Positions 34,896 to 47,020 of a stretch of 64,000 bases of DNA are shown one piece after another; positions within the stretch are counted from its first letter, which is position 1, and the number at the start of each line of letters is the position of its first letter. Below the pieces are notes generated by a model. It saw nothing but the letters and a program-made list of their open reading frames with translations. It had not been told where the DNA came from and made no database searches. Origin of the DNA: Onchidella celtica (Eukaryota; Mollusca; Gastropoda; Systellommatophora; Onchidiidae); the NCBI GenBank assembly GCA_963931925.1, contig OZ007579.1, positions 37,172,066 through 37,236,065 of the forward strand, read 5' to 3'. The translations under genes and the position numbers were made by a program.

Positions 34896-37800
34896 ATGGA
34901 CGGACACCAAAAATTTACTAGAAGTTATGGTGTGAAGCCTGTGGACTCCCGCCGGACAGGTGTAGCGCCGGGCCCAAAGGGCCCACCCAAGCGATCTGGT
35001 GGTGCCTTACCCCCTTCTTGTGGAACCAGGGGAAGAGGTGTGAGGTTACGGACGACTGGAACCAATCTTAAAGTGCTACAGTGGAACGCAGAAGGAGTAG
35101 CCAAGAAAAAGCTGCCATTAATGCGAAAGCTGTATCAAGAAAAAGTGGATGTCGCCTGCATACAGGAAACCCATCTCACGGACAACATACGCTTCTCAAT
35201 AAGAGGATACCAGTGCTTGAGGCAAGATAGGATAACGGGACACAAGGGTGGAATCATCATACTAGTTAAAAATGACTACACCATAAAAGATATAGTGATT
35301 GACACGGACAACCAGTCAGAACTACAGGGTATCAAGTTATACAAAGACAACTCTGAAATCAGTATTTACAACTGCTATTGCCCACCCAACAAGAAACTAT
35401 CACTTGAGAAACTAGATATAGGAGAGGAGACATGCTTAGTACTGGGTGATTTTAACAGCCACTCCCCAAGCTGGGGATACGATGATCTGAATAAGAGAGG
35501 AGAGGAAATGGAAAACTGGCAAGTGGAAACTAAATTACAACTACTCTACGATGAAGAGGACCCAGACACATTCTTCTCACGCACATGGAGAACTACCACA
35601 AACCCAGATCTCACCTTTGCGTCAGAAGACCTGACTGGGAAAATACGAAGAGCAGTGCTTCCCCAACTTGCAGGTAGCGACCATAGACCCATACTCACTG
35701 AAATAGACTCAAATAAATCTTGCAACCAAGCACCAACTGTCCCCAGATGGAACTACAAAAGAGCAAACTGGGAAAAATTCCAAAGGAACACCAACCTTTA
35801 TTCCACCAAAACAAATTGCAAGTCCAAGAATGTTAATAAATCTGCAAGGGAACTCACAGAAGCAATACTGAAAGCCGCAAGGGAAAGTATACCAAGAGGA
35901 GCAAGAAAAAACTACATCCCCCTATGGTCTGATGGGCTTGAGAATCTCACTAATGCAGCAACACAGGCAAGAGAGACAGCAGAAGAAGAACCAACGGATG
36001 AAAACATGATCGCCTTCAAAGCAGCAGAGGCCAGACTGAAAAGAGAAACAATACATACTTCTCGGACTGCATGGCAAGAGAAAACACAGAGGTTGGACCT
36101 GGACAAGAACGGGACAAAACTGTGGAAACTGACAAGAGCACTTAATAGAGAACCAAACTATTTTGCACCCCCAGCCCTTGAAACAGAAAATGGTAACCTG
36201 CAAACCGCACAACAGGCAGCCAACTCATTCATGGAACAATTTCAGGAGACTGGCAACATATCAGTGGAAAAACATTCTGACAAGGAGGTGAAGGAAAATA
36301 ATAGAACCCTAAAGAACAAGCACAAGGAACCAGAGGATAAAATCATGACGGATCCACTGAAGAAAGAAGAGCTAGAGCAAGCGCTAAAAGCCCTAACCAC
36401 AGAAAAGTCTCCAGGACCTGATGGAATAACAAATGAGATGCTTATTCATTTGGGAGAGACAGCCAAAAGAAAACTACTCCAACTTTTTAATGCTTCATGG
36501 AAGACTGGAGAAATACCTGCCACTTGGAAAAAAGCAACCGTTATCCCCATCAAAAAAGAAGGTAAACCAGGTAATAAACCAGAAAACTACCGACCCATCA
36601 GTCTAACCAGCTGTCTGTGCAAACAACAAGAAAGGATTGTTAATGCAAGACTCATGTGGTATCTGGAAAGCAATCACATCCTTGTGAATGAACAAGCCGG
36701 GTTCAGACGAAGTCGATGTACAGGAGACCAGATCACCTATATCACACAGGTCATAGAAGACGGCTTCCAAGAAGGAAAGAAGACGGTAGCCGTATGGGTC
36801 GATATGGAGAAAGCCTTCGACAGAGTATGGAGGGATGGAATGATACTGAAACTGTTGCAGGCTAAAGTGACGCACAATATGCTAAAATGGATCTGCAGCT
36901 ACCTGTATGGAAGAAAAGCTAGAGTGTCATCTCAAGGAACCCTAAGCAGAGAAGCCAAATTGAGGCATGGAGTGCCACGGGGAGGGGTTTTATCTCCAAC
37001 ATTGTTCCTATTATATGTCAACGACCTGAAAGGAACACTATGCAGAGAAGTAAAAGCAGTGATGTACGCAGATGACCTTGCTCTGCTCTCCTCCGATAGT
37101 AATGCGGGAGCGGCCAGACAGAGATTACAGATCACCCTGGACCACCTACAAGACTGGACAGAAACATGGTGTATGAAACTAAATGCTCACAAGACAAACT
37201 ACACTGTATTCAGCCTTTCTCCAAAGCTGGACAACATTACGCTAAATGTAGGCCAACACACTCTTAAGAAAAATGAATCACCCAAATACCTTGGTGTGCA
37301 CTTTGATACCAGATTAACATGGAAAAACCAGATAGCAGAACGCCAAAGAAAAGGATATCAAAGAACCAGATTAATGAAAAAATTAGCAGGAACAAAATGG
37401 GGAGCAAGTATGACAATCCTAAAGCATACTTACCAGGGATATGTCAGACCAGCACTAGAATATGGAATGGCTGCTTGGGGTACATGTGCCAAAAGCCAAA
37501 TGGGAAAACTTGACAAAGTACAAAACCAAAGCCTGAGAATCATTACGGGAGGCATAAAATCAACACCCATCACAGAAATGGAAACAGTTACTACACTGGA
37601 ATCTCTACCTGAAAGAAGAGACAAGAAGATACTAAACCAGTACTCTAAAATAAAGTCACAGATCCATCAACCACTCCACCCGAGATCCAAAGAGAAAGGC
37701 ACTGACAGGCTGAAGAGAACAAACTTTGTGGAAAATGCACAAAGACTAGAAAAAAATCACAACCTAACAAAACTATCGGTGGAGGAAGTAAGAGAAGTAA

Positions 37801-38747
37801 CAAACAGATGTCCACCATGGGCAAGAACAAAGCTGCCACCTATTATAACCAGTGTGAAGGGCATTTCCTCCAAACAAGACCTAAACCAGGAGGCACTGAA
37901 AAGAGTGACACTGCAGTACCTTGACCAGAAATACCCAAGAGACGAATGGGTCAGAATATATACAGATGGATCGGCTACTGAAGCTGTCACCGACGGAGGA
38001 GCTGGCATATTCATTGAATGGCCAAATGGAACTAATAAGAAAATCAGAATGCCTGGAGGAAAGAGATGCAGCAATTACAAAGCGGAGGCACTGGCATTGC
38101 TAGAGGGATCAAAGGCCATCTACAAGGAAGAAGGCACATATGACTCCAAAGTTGTATTCCTGTCAGATGCACGGTCTGTGCTCGAATCTCTCCAAAATCC
38201 AGATTGCATGATACACAATGAACTTATTACAGAGCTAATGCAACTGAAAAACTCAGCCAGAGAAGTTTACCTGCAATGGATTCCTGGACACTGCAGTATA
38301 TATGGCAATGAAGCTGCAGATAATCTGGCCAAGGAGGGAGCTAAGCAGCAACAACCAGATGGAAGTGTCTCCCACGAAGAAGTAAAGACCATCATAAAAG
38401 CCACATACCAAAAGCAATGGAAAAATAACCATCCAAAATTCCAGGGTGAAGACTCAATAAGACAACTGAACAGAGCAGAACAGGTTATGATATTCAGGCT
38501 TCGCACAGGACACAACCTGCTAAAGGATCACATGCATCGCATCTTTAGAATTGGCAACAGCAGTGTATGCGAATGCGGCTTAGAAGCAGAAAATGCAGAA
38601 CACATCCTGCAGACTTGTCCAAAATATAACATGCAAAGGGAAGCCCATTGGCCTGAGGCCACGCCTGTCAGGGAGAAGCTGTATGGCAGCTTGGAACAAT
38701 TGAAGAGAACAGCTGCTTTTTTGCAGAGGATTGGAGTAAAGATTTGA
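34896..38747 (+). CDS. intact non-LTR retrotransposon polyprotein (endonuclease, RT, RNase H)
   Basis: A 1283-residue ORF that copies its own RNA into chromosomal DNA by target-primed reverse transcription. Residues 58-270 form an APE-like endonuclease with N64, E91, D185/N187 (LGDFNSH) and D262/H263 (GSDHRP). Residues about 480-760 form the reverse transcriptase, with SPGPDGI at 505-511, RPISLTS at 566-572, D636 (VDMEKAFDRVW) and the YADD box at 724-727. Residues 1017-1150 form RNase H with D1024, E1064, D1091, H1132 and D1142. A C-terminal CxC-x8-H-x4-C knuckle spans 1225-1241. No key residue is lost and there is no stop or frameshift. RNase H argues for the I superfamily rather than jockey or RTE, though the exact clade is uncertain. 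The frame is open back to 34797 through a (CT)n tract, but the ATG at 34896 is the first start. No gag-like ORF1 precedes it. The coding strand is A-rich, unlike the flanks. Confidence 0.95.
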   Translation: MDGHQKFTRSYGVKPVDSRRTGVAPGPKGPPKRSGGALPPSCGTRGRGVRLRTTGTNLKVLQWNAEGVAKKKLPLMRKLYQEKVDVACIQETHLTDNIRFSIRGYQCLRQDRITGHKGGIIILVKNDYTIKDIVIDTDNQSELQGIKLYKDNSEISIYNCYCPPNKKLSLEKLDIGEETCLVLGDFNSHSPSWGYDDLNKRGEEMENWQVETKLQLLYDEEDPDTFFSRTWRTTTNPDLTFASEDLTGKIRRAVLPQLAGSDHRPILTEIDSNKSCNQAPTVPRWNYKRANWEKFQRNTNLYSTKTNCKSKNVNKSARELTEAILKAARESIPRGARKNYIPLWSDGLENLTNAATQARETAEEEPTDENMIAFKAAEARLKRETIHTSRTAWQEKTQRLDLDKNGTKLWKLTRALNREPNYFAPPALETENGNLQTAQQAANSFMEQFQETGNISVEKHSDKEVKENNRTLKNKHKEPEDKIMTDPLKKEELEQALKALTTEKSPGPDGITNEMLIHLGETAKRKLLQLFNASWKTGEIPATWKKATVIPIKKEGKPGNKPENYRPISLTSCLCKQQERIVNARLMWYLESNHILVNEQAGFRRSRCTGDQITYITQVIEDGFQEGKKTVAVWVDMEKAFDRVWRDGMILKLLQAKVTHNMLKWICSYLYGRKARVSSQGTLSREAKLRHGVPRGGVLSPTLFLLYVNDLKGTLCREVKAVMYADDLALLSSDSNAGAARQRLQITLDHLQDWTETWCMKLNAHKTNYTVFSLSPKLDNITLNVGQHTLKKNESPKYLGVHFDTRLTWKNQIAERQRKGYQRTRLMKKLAGTKWGASMTILKHTYQGYVRPALEYGMAAWGTCAKSQMGKLDKVQNQSLRIITGGIKSTPITEMETVTTLESLPERRDKKILNQYSKIKSQIHQPLHPRSKEKGTDRLKRTNFVENAQRLEKNHNLTKLSVEEVREVTNRCPPWARTKLPPIITSVKGISSKQDLNQEALKRVTLQYLDQKYPRDEWVRIYTDGSATEAVTDGGAGIFIEWPNGTNKKIRMPGGKRCSNYKAEALALLEGSKAIYKEEGTYDSKVVFLSDARSVLESLQNPDCMIHNELITELMQLKNSAREVYLQWIPGHCSIYGNEAADNLAKEGAKQQQPDGSVSHEEVKTIIKATYQKQWKNNHPKFQGEDSIRQLNRAEQVMIFRLRTGHNLLKDHMHRIFRIGNSSVCECGLEAENAEHILQTCPKYNMQREAHWPEATPVREKLYGSLEQLKRTAAFLQRIGVKI

Positions 38748-38790
38748 CGTCCGCCATGATGGGGAACGCAGAAGAAGAAGAAGAAGAAAT
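34896..38790 (+). mobile_element. LINE insertion with (GAA)n 3' end
   Basis: The element consists of the polyprotein ORF, a very short 3' UTR of about 20 nt after the TGA, and a tail of about five GAA/AAG units ending near 38790. A simple-repeat tail instead of poly(A) is normal for several LINE clades with RNase H. The 5' end abuts a pure CT run (34812-34879), so either the element inserted next to the microsatellite or the microsatellite is part of its 5' leader. I could not find a convincing target-site duplication. Confidence 0.85.
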
Positions 38791-39286
38791 TTCATGTGCT
38801 CATGGCTTTTGATGACACGACTTCGTTTCTTTTCAGTAATACTTATAAATTACACACCCAATCCGCTTGATTACTTTGACACGCAATAGAAAAGGCCCGT
38901 GGCTGTAGTGTGTAGTGTGTTGAGCCAAAAAGCGGACATAGAGCTTTGTCATTCTAAAGGGACGATCTGTTACCCCGGACGTTATGCTGTTATAATAATA
39001 AATAAGATAAACAAAAAAACTCGGCTGAACACGCAGCCATGAAACGTTATGAGATAAAATGTAACAGAATAAGTCAAATTTTCAGGCAGCCAGTGTGTGG
39101 ACGAATATTTCTCAAAAGTAATGGCTCATTTTGCTGAAATTATTTCCCCTTAATCCGATAGGGGGCGCGCAATAACTGGAGGTAAACAAACAGCAGCCGA
39201 TCCCGGAAGTGACCGCTTGATTTTCCCTATACTGATGCTCCATGAAGTGACGGCTGCGCATAATAAACTGAAGTTTTCTCTCCAAA

Positions 39287-39385
39287 ATGCCAGATTATTG
39301 CATTGTTCCCTTTTGCAAAAATCACGATGGTTATCGGCACTGCCGCGATCCGTTCTTATTCCTCTGTAGCTCAGCACCAAAGTAA
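39287..39385 (+). other. possible THAP-like N-terminal peptide (partial exon or relic)
   Basis: ATG at 39287 opens a 32-codon frame beginning MPDYCIVPFCKNHDGYRHCR. The MPxxCxVPxCKN start is the opening of the THAP zinc-finger domain, found in P-element-type transposases and host DNA-binding proteins. The next expected motifs (FHxFP, then a W) are absent before the stop, so it would need splicing or is a relic. I saw no convincing donor site. A chance match is quite possible. Confidence 0.25.
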
Positions 39386-40487
39386 AATAACTTAAAATGC
39401 CACATACCAAAAATACCATTGAAAATAACACCTCTTCCAAATGTTATTTTTCAATTCCATGAAATTACTGTTATAACTTTAATATTATGAGCCCAAAGTA
39501 GTCACTGTCGGACATTTTAACGGCCAATATCGCTAATCTGCGGGAGCTGAGTAACACCCATATATCGTTTCAAGATGGATCTGATCACACAGACTCAAAA
39601 TGACAATTTACTGATATTTGGATTACATTGAATAACTAACCTTTATTTTGGTATATTTTTGCCTGGGCTACGGAAAGTCATTTGTTGTATGTGTATGTCG
39701 ATTTTATGTTTGTATGGAGTTTTAAAATTTGCGAAAGTACGCATTTTTTGCTCCTAAATTAAGCTTCAATATGGCTGTTGATTTTGAAAATAAGCATTTC
39801 GTTTATCCTTCTGTGGATAGGCCTTCGAATAACCAACACAATGATGTGTTTCTTACTTCTGCAAGTCAATCTGTTGATTTTTTTTATGATGACAGTGAAA
39901 ACTGATAAATTTTGACATTTTTGTCTTCCTTGTCAAAAAGTGAAATTTGATGTGGAGGCATTTTTGATTCAAATAAAAGACCACTTATTAATAATTTAAA
40001 CCCTTGAAAAAATTTGGGCTTGTTGTCTGTATTGAATAGAATGTGTTTACAGTTTGGCATGTTTGCAGTGATAACGCACCGGTGGTGTTTCATGAAAATT
40101 CAGATGATCCCAACTTTGCCAAATATTGAGATACAGAGACAAATTTGGTATCAAAATTCTTAGGAAAGTGAGTTCTTTCAATTGGAAAACTTAATTTAAG
40201 TGTCTATACAGCGACTTTCCAAAATCAGTTTTGAGTACCTACTTTTAATCTCAATCCCTGCCTGGTTTCAGATTTCCCACCTAATTTGTTTGTATTGCTT
40301 CTGTCAGTAAATATGTTTCGTTAATATCGATATCACTAACTTTAAGTAATTGGTTAACGTTTAAGTCGGATCAATCATACAAATCACAACATAAAACAAG
40401 TTTTCATATAGTAAACCTAAGAAAACACACCCACTGTTCACTGGAGTACAATTTATTTCACTGCCAATCAGGATTAGAGTATAGAAA

Positions 40488-40505
40488 GGGTTAGGGTTAG
40501 GGTTA
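40488..40505 (+). repeat. short interstitial telomere-like repeat
   Basis: Three perfect GGGTTA units. TTAGGG is the usual metazoan telomere repeat. At this length it may be chance. Confidence 0.6.
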
Positions 40506-41599
40506 CAAGCATAAAAAAGAATTTTTTTTGAAAAAGTATTTCAGTTTCAGTACACAGGGCTACAACTCCGACTTTACAATCAAGAAATCACTTTGCATGG
40601 GAATATGATCCATAAGCTCATTTAATGAGATAATGGCTGATACCTAAAATCACATGATAAACACATTTTTTAAAATAAAGCTATGCTCTGTGTATACAGC
40701 AGTTTGCATCATAAGGCAAGAAAAGACCATAGCTGCACCTAATGTTGATCAAATCATGCTCAAGAATCCAAACAGATTTAAATAAATCCTTCTTGCAACG
40801 TTCGCCATATTGATAACATCGAGTCGGATAAAGCGAAAGTGCTTGAAAGTATACCTCCACTTGTGGAGCGCCACCTACATTATTACGGCCCTTTGTATTT
40901 GAGCAAAATGAGCCATTGGACAAAAACCCAAATTTGGCGAGGCTATGAGATTTCCCTCGCAATTTTTTTCAGAATCTGATTCCTCAACATGCACCACCAA
41001 TCTAGGAATAGTTCAATGGCTGTGAAGCAAAATAAATGTTCGATTTATGTGCCATGGCATGGGAAGCTATGCAAAATATGGCACACATCTAGCTGTGACT
41101 GAGGCGCATTGCAGAGGGCAAAAACGATCTTCTGGCGTAATCTTTGAATTAGTGCTCTCAACCAATTGTTCTAACTTTTGACTTTCTAAAGCAAAAGGGA
41201 CAAATAATATTTTGAATGCAATATTCATAATTACAAATTCCTAAATCTGGACACATCTCAGCAAAGCTCTTCTTCTTTTTCTTCAGAATTCCCTCTTGAA
41301 AGTCATAAGCTAGGAAAATTACAAAAGATTTGTTCAGAAACTACAGTGCATTGTAACACGGTGTGCAAGAAAATGCTACGCCTGCCAAAATATAATATAT
41401 TATGCAGCTTGGCCTGAGACGGCGGGACCCCTAGATTTTGAGGCTCTACGCTTCAGCCTACCTGGCCTAGTGGTAAATCCGGCAATGCCCCCTCTCGTTT
41501 ATAACACAACCTGCCGGCTGAATATTCTATATATATAAAAAAAAAACTGTGGCGGGAATAATTCATTGTGGTGCAATTTGGCCCCTTTTTTGCTCGACG

Positions 41600-41960
41600 C
41601 AACAGCCTAAATGACAGTTTAAAAAAATTACAGAGTTAATTTTCTTATTAAGTGTCAACTAATCCAGCCCAATCAGTTCTGTATCGCCCAACTGTGTGCT
41701 TCAAGTTTCTGGTATTTTTAAATAAAAAATGGTAAAACTGTAAAATACAATGATCTTTGCTTTGGCTCCCTGTAATAAGCTCACGGTACCGGAAACGATA
41801 TTAATACGCGTTCAATTTGGTGCGCGCAAGTCCCTTAACAGCAATGTGTGCGTAGTGCTCTGGTGCACATGGAATCTATAGTAGTAAGACTGTGGAAAAT
41901 GGGAAGCTTTCCAGGCCATGGAGAAAGAGACATAGAACAGCGGTTTCACTGATTTATTCC
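41600..41960 (-). repeat. dispersed repeat G, opposite orientation
   Basis: AAGTGTCAACTAATCCAGCC, then CCGGAAACGATATTAATACG, the mirror image of 32063-32480. No hAT ends were found around this copy. Confidence 0.65.
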
Positions 41961-42157
41961 GGATAATGCGTGGTACGTCATCCAGTTACCTAAAGAGAAA
42001 AAAAAATAACGCTCTTGTTAAGCTAAATGACAAGGACATCATGCAGAACTTCAAGCAATTTGAAATGTTCATGTCAATTTTGAAATCTGTATGTGTTATT
42101 GTTAGTACGAAAATGTGTTAATTTTTTTTTCGAAGCCCTCAAATATGTAGATGGTTT

Positions 42158-42555
42158 ATTGAAGGGGACATGATGCTCTAGAAGCCAGGTGCTCGCCTCT
42201 CTTGCCGAAGGTACTGGGTTCCATTCCCGGTCAGCGCAGGCAAGTCGGAATTTTGAGGGTTGCGATTTCTGTCCCTGATACCTGATCCTGTGGTAGGTAG
42301 GATCCATCAACTAGTCTTCTCGGATAAGGGTGAAAAACTCGGAGAGCCCGTGTGCGCGTTGCAACACGCTAAAGATACCTTGGCAGCTGAAAGTCGAAAA
42401 GACCTGACCCAACAAGGACACTGCCCAAGCAAAATTTTAAAAAAAACAACGACAAACCTACACACACAAACACACACAAAAACATTAACAAGAAAAATAA
42501 AAACAAGAAAAGTGAAGTGTAAATGCCACGAGCAGCGAATCTCCTAAAATAAAAA
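42158..42555 (+). mobile_element. tRNA-head SINE, tail B
   Basis: Head GCTCTAGAAGCCAGGTGCTC and a B-box-like GGGTTCCATTCCC, then the shared centre (GGATAAGGGTGAAAAACTCG, AAAGATACCTTGGCAGCTGA). It then has tail B (GTGTAAATGCCACGAGCAGC, GAATCTCC) instead of tail A. Confidence 0.75.
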
Positions 42556-45500
42556 CCTCAAAACAGATGGTTTATTGTTGTAGTTAACAGCTTGAAACAA
42601 GTGCCACCTGGGCCCACATTTCTGCTATCTGAATCTAATTCTGTACTAAAGACCATTGCACTGGAAAACGTGAAAGATGTGAATCCGTTATTCCTATAGA
42701 TCTCATACTTGCAACGTCACTCAGTTGTCCCATGAGACATGGGTGCAAAATCAGATAAGTTCCGACCTCATCTTATGTCACTTCCCCCCCCCCCCCCCCG
42801 CATTCCCCCAATCAACCGCCTTTTTTTTTTCGAATGCTTTCTCCATAGTTCCAGTTACTCCTCTAAATTCGTGCCTTCGAAGAAAGTAATAAAATTATTT
42901 TAAGGAATTCCATTGTTCAATGTCCATTTGACTCTCAACCCCACCCTCACCCCTCTTCAACACCGTCCTCTCCACCCCAACCCCCGGGGCCATGTCTGAT
43001 TGTTACATGTCAGAGTTTGCCAATGTACTCAATATTCAGGATTCCAGTGCTCTGTTTAGCACAATCAATGCAGATGTATACCATTTACAGTCTATGAATG
43101 CCCTCTTTGTCCAACGATACGTGCTGTAACTAAGGCGTAGGAGGTTTCCTCTATTTTCTTCTTTTTGATAACCTCAAAAAGCATTGAAATGCCTACGTAG
43201 TTTCTGTTCCATATCGTCAACTCATCCGGTACAGTAAATTCCTTCGTAATGAACTCAGTCAAGATGGTGTCTTTGTTAACTTCTCCCTTTTCATTCCCTA
43301 TTCACCGGCACTCTCGTGAATAAAGTATTTGTTTGGATTTTCTTTCCATTTTCAGATTACCTCTCTGTCAATGTACCGGATCGAATACGGCTTCTAAAAC
43401 GTCTCCCTGCACGTTTTGCTCGCTTGTCTGGAAATGTGAAGATTACAATAGAGAGAATACATTGCGCATTACAGTCTAAACTTTCAGCGATTTTAATTTC
43501 TTGAAAAAAAAAAAAAAACGCTTTTATTTTGCTGCCATCCTGATTTTGGGACAGTCCGATCTGGCCTGGTTCAATAGTGGTTAACTATTTCTGGTGGCCA
43601 GGAACAAAGATGCGGTAGGTCAAAAAGCGCTATAACATTATTTCATTGGGAAATTGTCTCCAAGAGACCATCTATGCTTTTATCACTAAGATCTACGTTT
43701 AACTAAACCTGAGGGGGTGAAATAAAGTAACACAAGGAGGAAGAAAGAGAAGAAGGGAGAGGAAAGTGACCGATGAAAGACATGAGGTAAAGTTCGCAGA
43801 TTATTTTGAACTATCAGAGATGAAACAAAATTATGACAGCGTCTAACATTTCAGAACAGAGCCGTGCAGATCTGGACTTTAGTTTGTCTTGAAGATAGTG
43901 GCACATGACTATTAATGTTTTGTTTGTTTGTTTGTTTTTAATGAAATTTGAGGAGAGAGAGACGGAGATAGCGTAGAAAAGATCTTCAGAGAGGACCACT
44001 GTCAAACAAGTATTTTAGCACTTCATTACAGTGTATGGAAACCGGGAGACATCCATATTATGACTCCTGCAGCATTTAGGACGACAGTTGCCTTCATACT
44101 TCTGGATCACCCGTCTTGGTAGTGACCACGCCAATGGTTATTAGACTTTTCAGTTTGTCAAAGGCTGAGTGCACACAACCGCGGAATGACTACAGAAAAA
44201 TCAGTGATCTTTTAGAAATAGAAGATATAAACTACGCTCATCACTTTTGCCAGGAGACGTGCATATCGTCACTTCTCTAAGATAATAGCATATTGTGACA
44301 GACTCACGCCAAAGGCAACTGACGGTTCATTGCATTCCTGGGCATGAGGGCTATCGGGTAATATTATAGAAAAAGAAATGCGCCAGTAGGAAAATGTAAT
44401 AACTCAAAAAAAAATTTAAAAAAATCATAATGGCACAAGTCACCGAATGACAGGAAAAGAGACAGTTTATTTTTAACACATGCACCTCAAAAGTGTCAAA
44501 AATGACTTAATAATGCCATTAGCGTAAAGCGGTGACGATGTTGAACATTGTGGTTGTACATACAGACAGTGCTCAGACTTTTTCTTTTCTTCTAATTTTG
44601 TCGTCCTTTATGGCTGACCCACTGGCTCCTCCAGTGTATCACAGAACGATCCTCAGTTTGTCAACTCAGCAGTATGATTTAATTTTTAAAAAAAATAAAA
44701 CAATTTATCAATAACTTGCATGTGACTCTGAGCACACACTGTTAAATGACGGTCATCATATGGCATAATGGAACCCGAAAGGCAAGAAAAAGGGCTTAGT
44801 ACTTAGTCCTATCCTTGACCTGAGAGAACCAAGACGAAGTATTACTGCATTGATTTTGACACAGACGTGGGTGTACGGGAAATGAAAAACATTACTTCCC
44901 TTGATGTTTAACTCCGTTCGTCCCCAGAGCGTTGGGAACAAAACACAAAAGATTTGCAGTTCAGAGTTATCGGAACTGAGCACCAACTACCGTCGTTTAC
45001 AATGGACGGAGGAGAAAGTGGGAGAGGAAGTTGAGAAGAAGTGAATAGGGGGCATGTGAATTGTTTGACAGATGATCAAACCTAGAGAAACTGAATCTGT
45101 AGAGATAATTCAATGTTTCCAAATACTCAACAGACATAAATTATGATTTATAAGGGGACCATCATACTAAGTCCGGAACGGCACAGTCAGCTGCTAGCAA
45201 GCAAGAAGTGCACACCACAATTTCCCATATTTTCTTAGAAATCCGGAAGACCGTGTCATATCAGCCCCCGCTCAGACACAGTCAGCTTCTGCCATTATTT
45301 CTTGGGTGTAGATTTGGAGACAGCAACTGGCTGTGACGTTCCAGACTTAGCATGATAACCCCCCTATCCCGGAAGAAGCTGTTTGGGCAATGTGGCCAAA
45401 ATTCTCACCGTAGGATTTGATCACCAACTGGCCACCAATTTCTGTATTGTGGCTATGTTCCCAAGGACAAAAGTTTCAAGGACAATAAGCTAAGCTTATT

Positions 45501-45930
45501 CCTAAGTCCCAAGGAACAGCCCCACGATGCATATTTTTTACGTACGTATTTTCTATCACTCGTGCGTTTAGCAGAAGTCGTGCACACTTTTCATTTGCAT
45601 AGTGTGTTTTTCTACATGTCCCAGTGAAATGCCCACAGTGAAATTGGGTGCGTATTATTATAAAACCACGCACGTCTGTGGCACTAGTTTCGTTCCTAAA
45701 ATATGTACGTAAAACGCGCCGAAACTACAGACCACAGACGGGGGCCTGTACACTAAAACTGTCAGAACAACGACAACAACGGCTACGACAACATCAACAG
45801 CAACTACAGCAAACAACAAAAATGTGCGAACAAAGCCCAGTTTGGCCACATGACCCAATTAATCGCTACAAATTTACTTGGTGTCTTGAAAACTACTTTT
45901 GCTGACACTAAAGATGGGTGATTTTGTCTG
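42556..45930. other. no recognised feature
   Basis: A C-run at about 42784-42799 and an A-run at about 43504. Frames of 60-95 codons on both strands lack domain motifs. An acceptor-like TTTTCAG before 43356 has no identifiable exon after it. Confidence 0.45.
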
Positions 45931-45936
45931 CTACGT

Positions 45937-46193
45937 AATTTTGTATTTGTATTTTGTATTGTACATTTCATTAATCCATTGTGGGAAATTTGCCTTAATG
46001 TCATTGCAGCCTAGTTAAAACTGGAGCAGATATGTTGTCGCTATAGCGCAGCGCCGGTGGGCTGTTGTTGTTGTTTTGGCGGGGAGGGGGAGGTAGTGGC
46101 AGGGATCAATTTTATGTAATTTTCCCCTGACAAAGGCCTGTTCGACCTGCTCTTCTCTATTTCCAACTGTCAAGGTATCTTTGACGTGCGCAA
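45937..46193 (-). mobile_element. tRNA-head SINE lacking head, tail A
   Basis: Read on the minus strand it has part of the centre (AAAGATACCTTGACAGTTGG) and then tail A (GCAATGACATTAAGGCAAAT). It lies next to the opposite-facing copy at 46307-46712. Confidence 0.65.
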
Positions 46194-46306
46194 TTCAGTG
46201 ACTCAGCTGCGTCTTTTAATAAGTCCATCATGACCCCCCCCCCACACCTTCCCGGGCGAGATGTAGTAACAGGTTATAAAATGCGGGTGGTTTAACGTAA
46301 TCCAGG

Positions 46307-46712
46307 GGCCCATAGGCCTAAAGACACGGTGCTCGCCTGTCATGCCGAAGGTACCGGGTTGGATTCCCATTCAATGCAGGCTTTATTATTGTAATATCTT
46401 GGGGGGAAATTTCCTGACCCTGATCCTGTGGTAGGTAGGATCGAGACCTAGTCTTCGCGGATAAGAACGAAAAAGTCGGATGGATGGTGTGCACGTGGCG
46501 CACATTAAAGATACCCTCGCAGTTGTAAGTCGTAGAAAAGCAGGCCTAGCAAGGCCGGCTGCCCTTGCAAAATTAAATTAAAAGAAAAGAAAAATAATCC
46601 CTACCACGCCCACCCCATCCACACACGAATAAAAATACAACAACTGCAAATACAAGAAACAAGAAAAAAAGAGCCGTGCAAATGCCAAGTGCAGGGGATC
46701 TTCCGAAAACAA
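46307..46712 (+). mobile_element. tRNA-head SINE, tail B
   Basis: Head with CACGGTGCTCGCCTGTCATG, B-box-like GGGTTGGATTCCC, the shared centre, an A-rich linker and tail B (GCAAATGCCAAGTGCAGGGG, ATCTTCCG). Confidence 0.72.
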
Positions 46713-46987
46713 AGCCGTCAAGACGTAATCCAGGCACGCTCCTGGGGACATGCACATATCGAACTTGGATTGCCAACAGTTCGATCTGTGTGTGAATCTT
46801 TCAGCGTGACCAAAATCTATCAATAGTGATCAAATCCCAGAACTCAGGAAGTCAAGAATAGTTATCAAGCTGGCATCGATCGGGAGGTGGTGGTGGTGGC
46901 GGTGGGGGGGGGGGGTCGATATGTGTTAGACACCCCTAATGTCATCTATCTTCAGTAGGTGCCAAATACAGATCTTTTTGTCTCTGT

Positions 46988-47020
46988 CGTCATCATCATC
47001 ATCTTCATCATCATCTTCTT
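46988..47020 (+). repeat. (ATC)n microsatellite, left part
   Basis: TCATCATCATCATCTTCATC units directly abut the CR1/Rex-like LINE. The matching right part is at 47949-48170. Confidence 0.85.

Larger units (their letters stand above)
38791..41590. other. no gene apart from the weak THAP-like peptide
   Basis: AT-rich DNA right of the LINE with frames under 100 codons. It contains a short telomere-like repeat at 40488. Confidence 0.5.

Noticed and set aside
41430..41530. GGCCTAGTGGTAAATCC as a tRNA or SINE head
   Set aside because: There is no B box at the right distance.
43316..43504. Exon after an acceptor-like TTTTCAG
   Set aside because: The peptide resembles nothing I know and no donor or partner exon was found.
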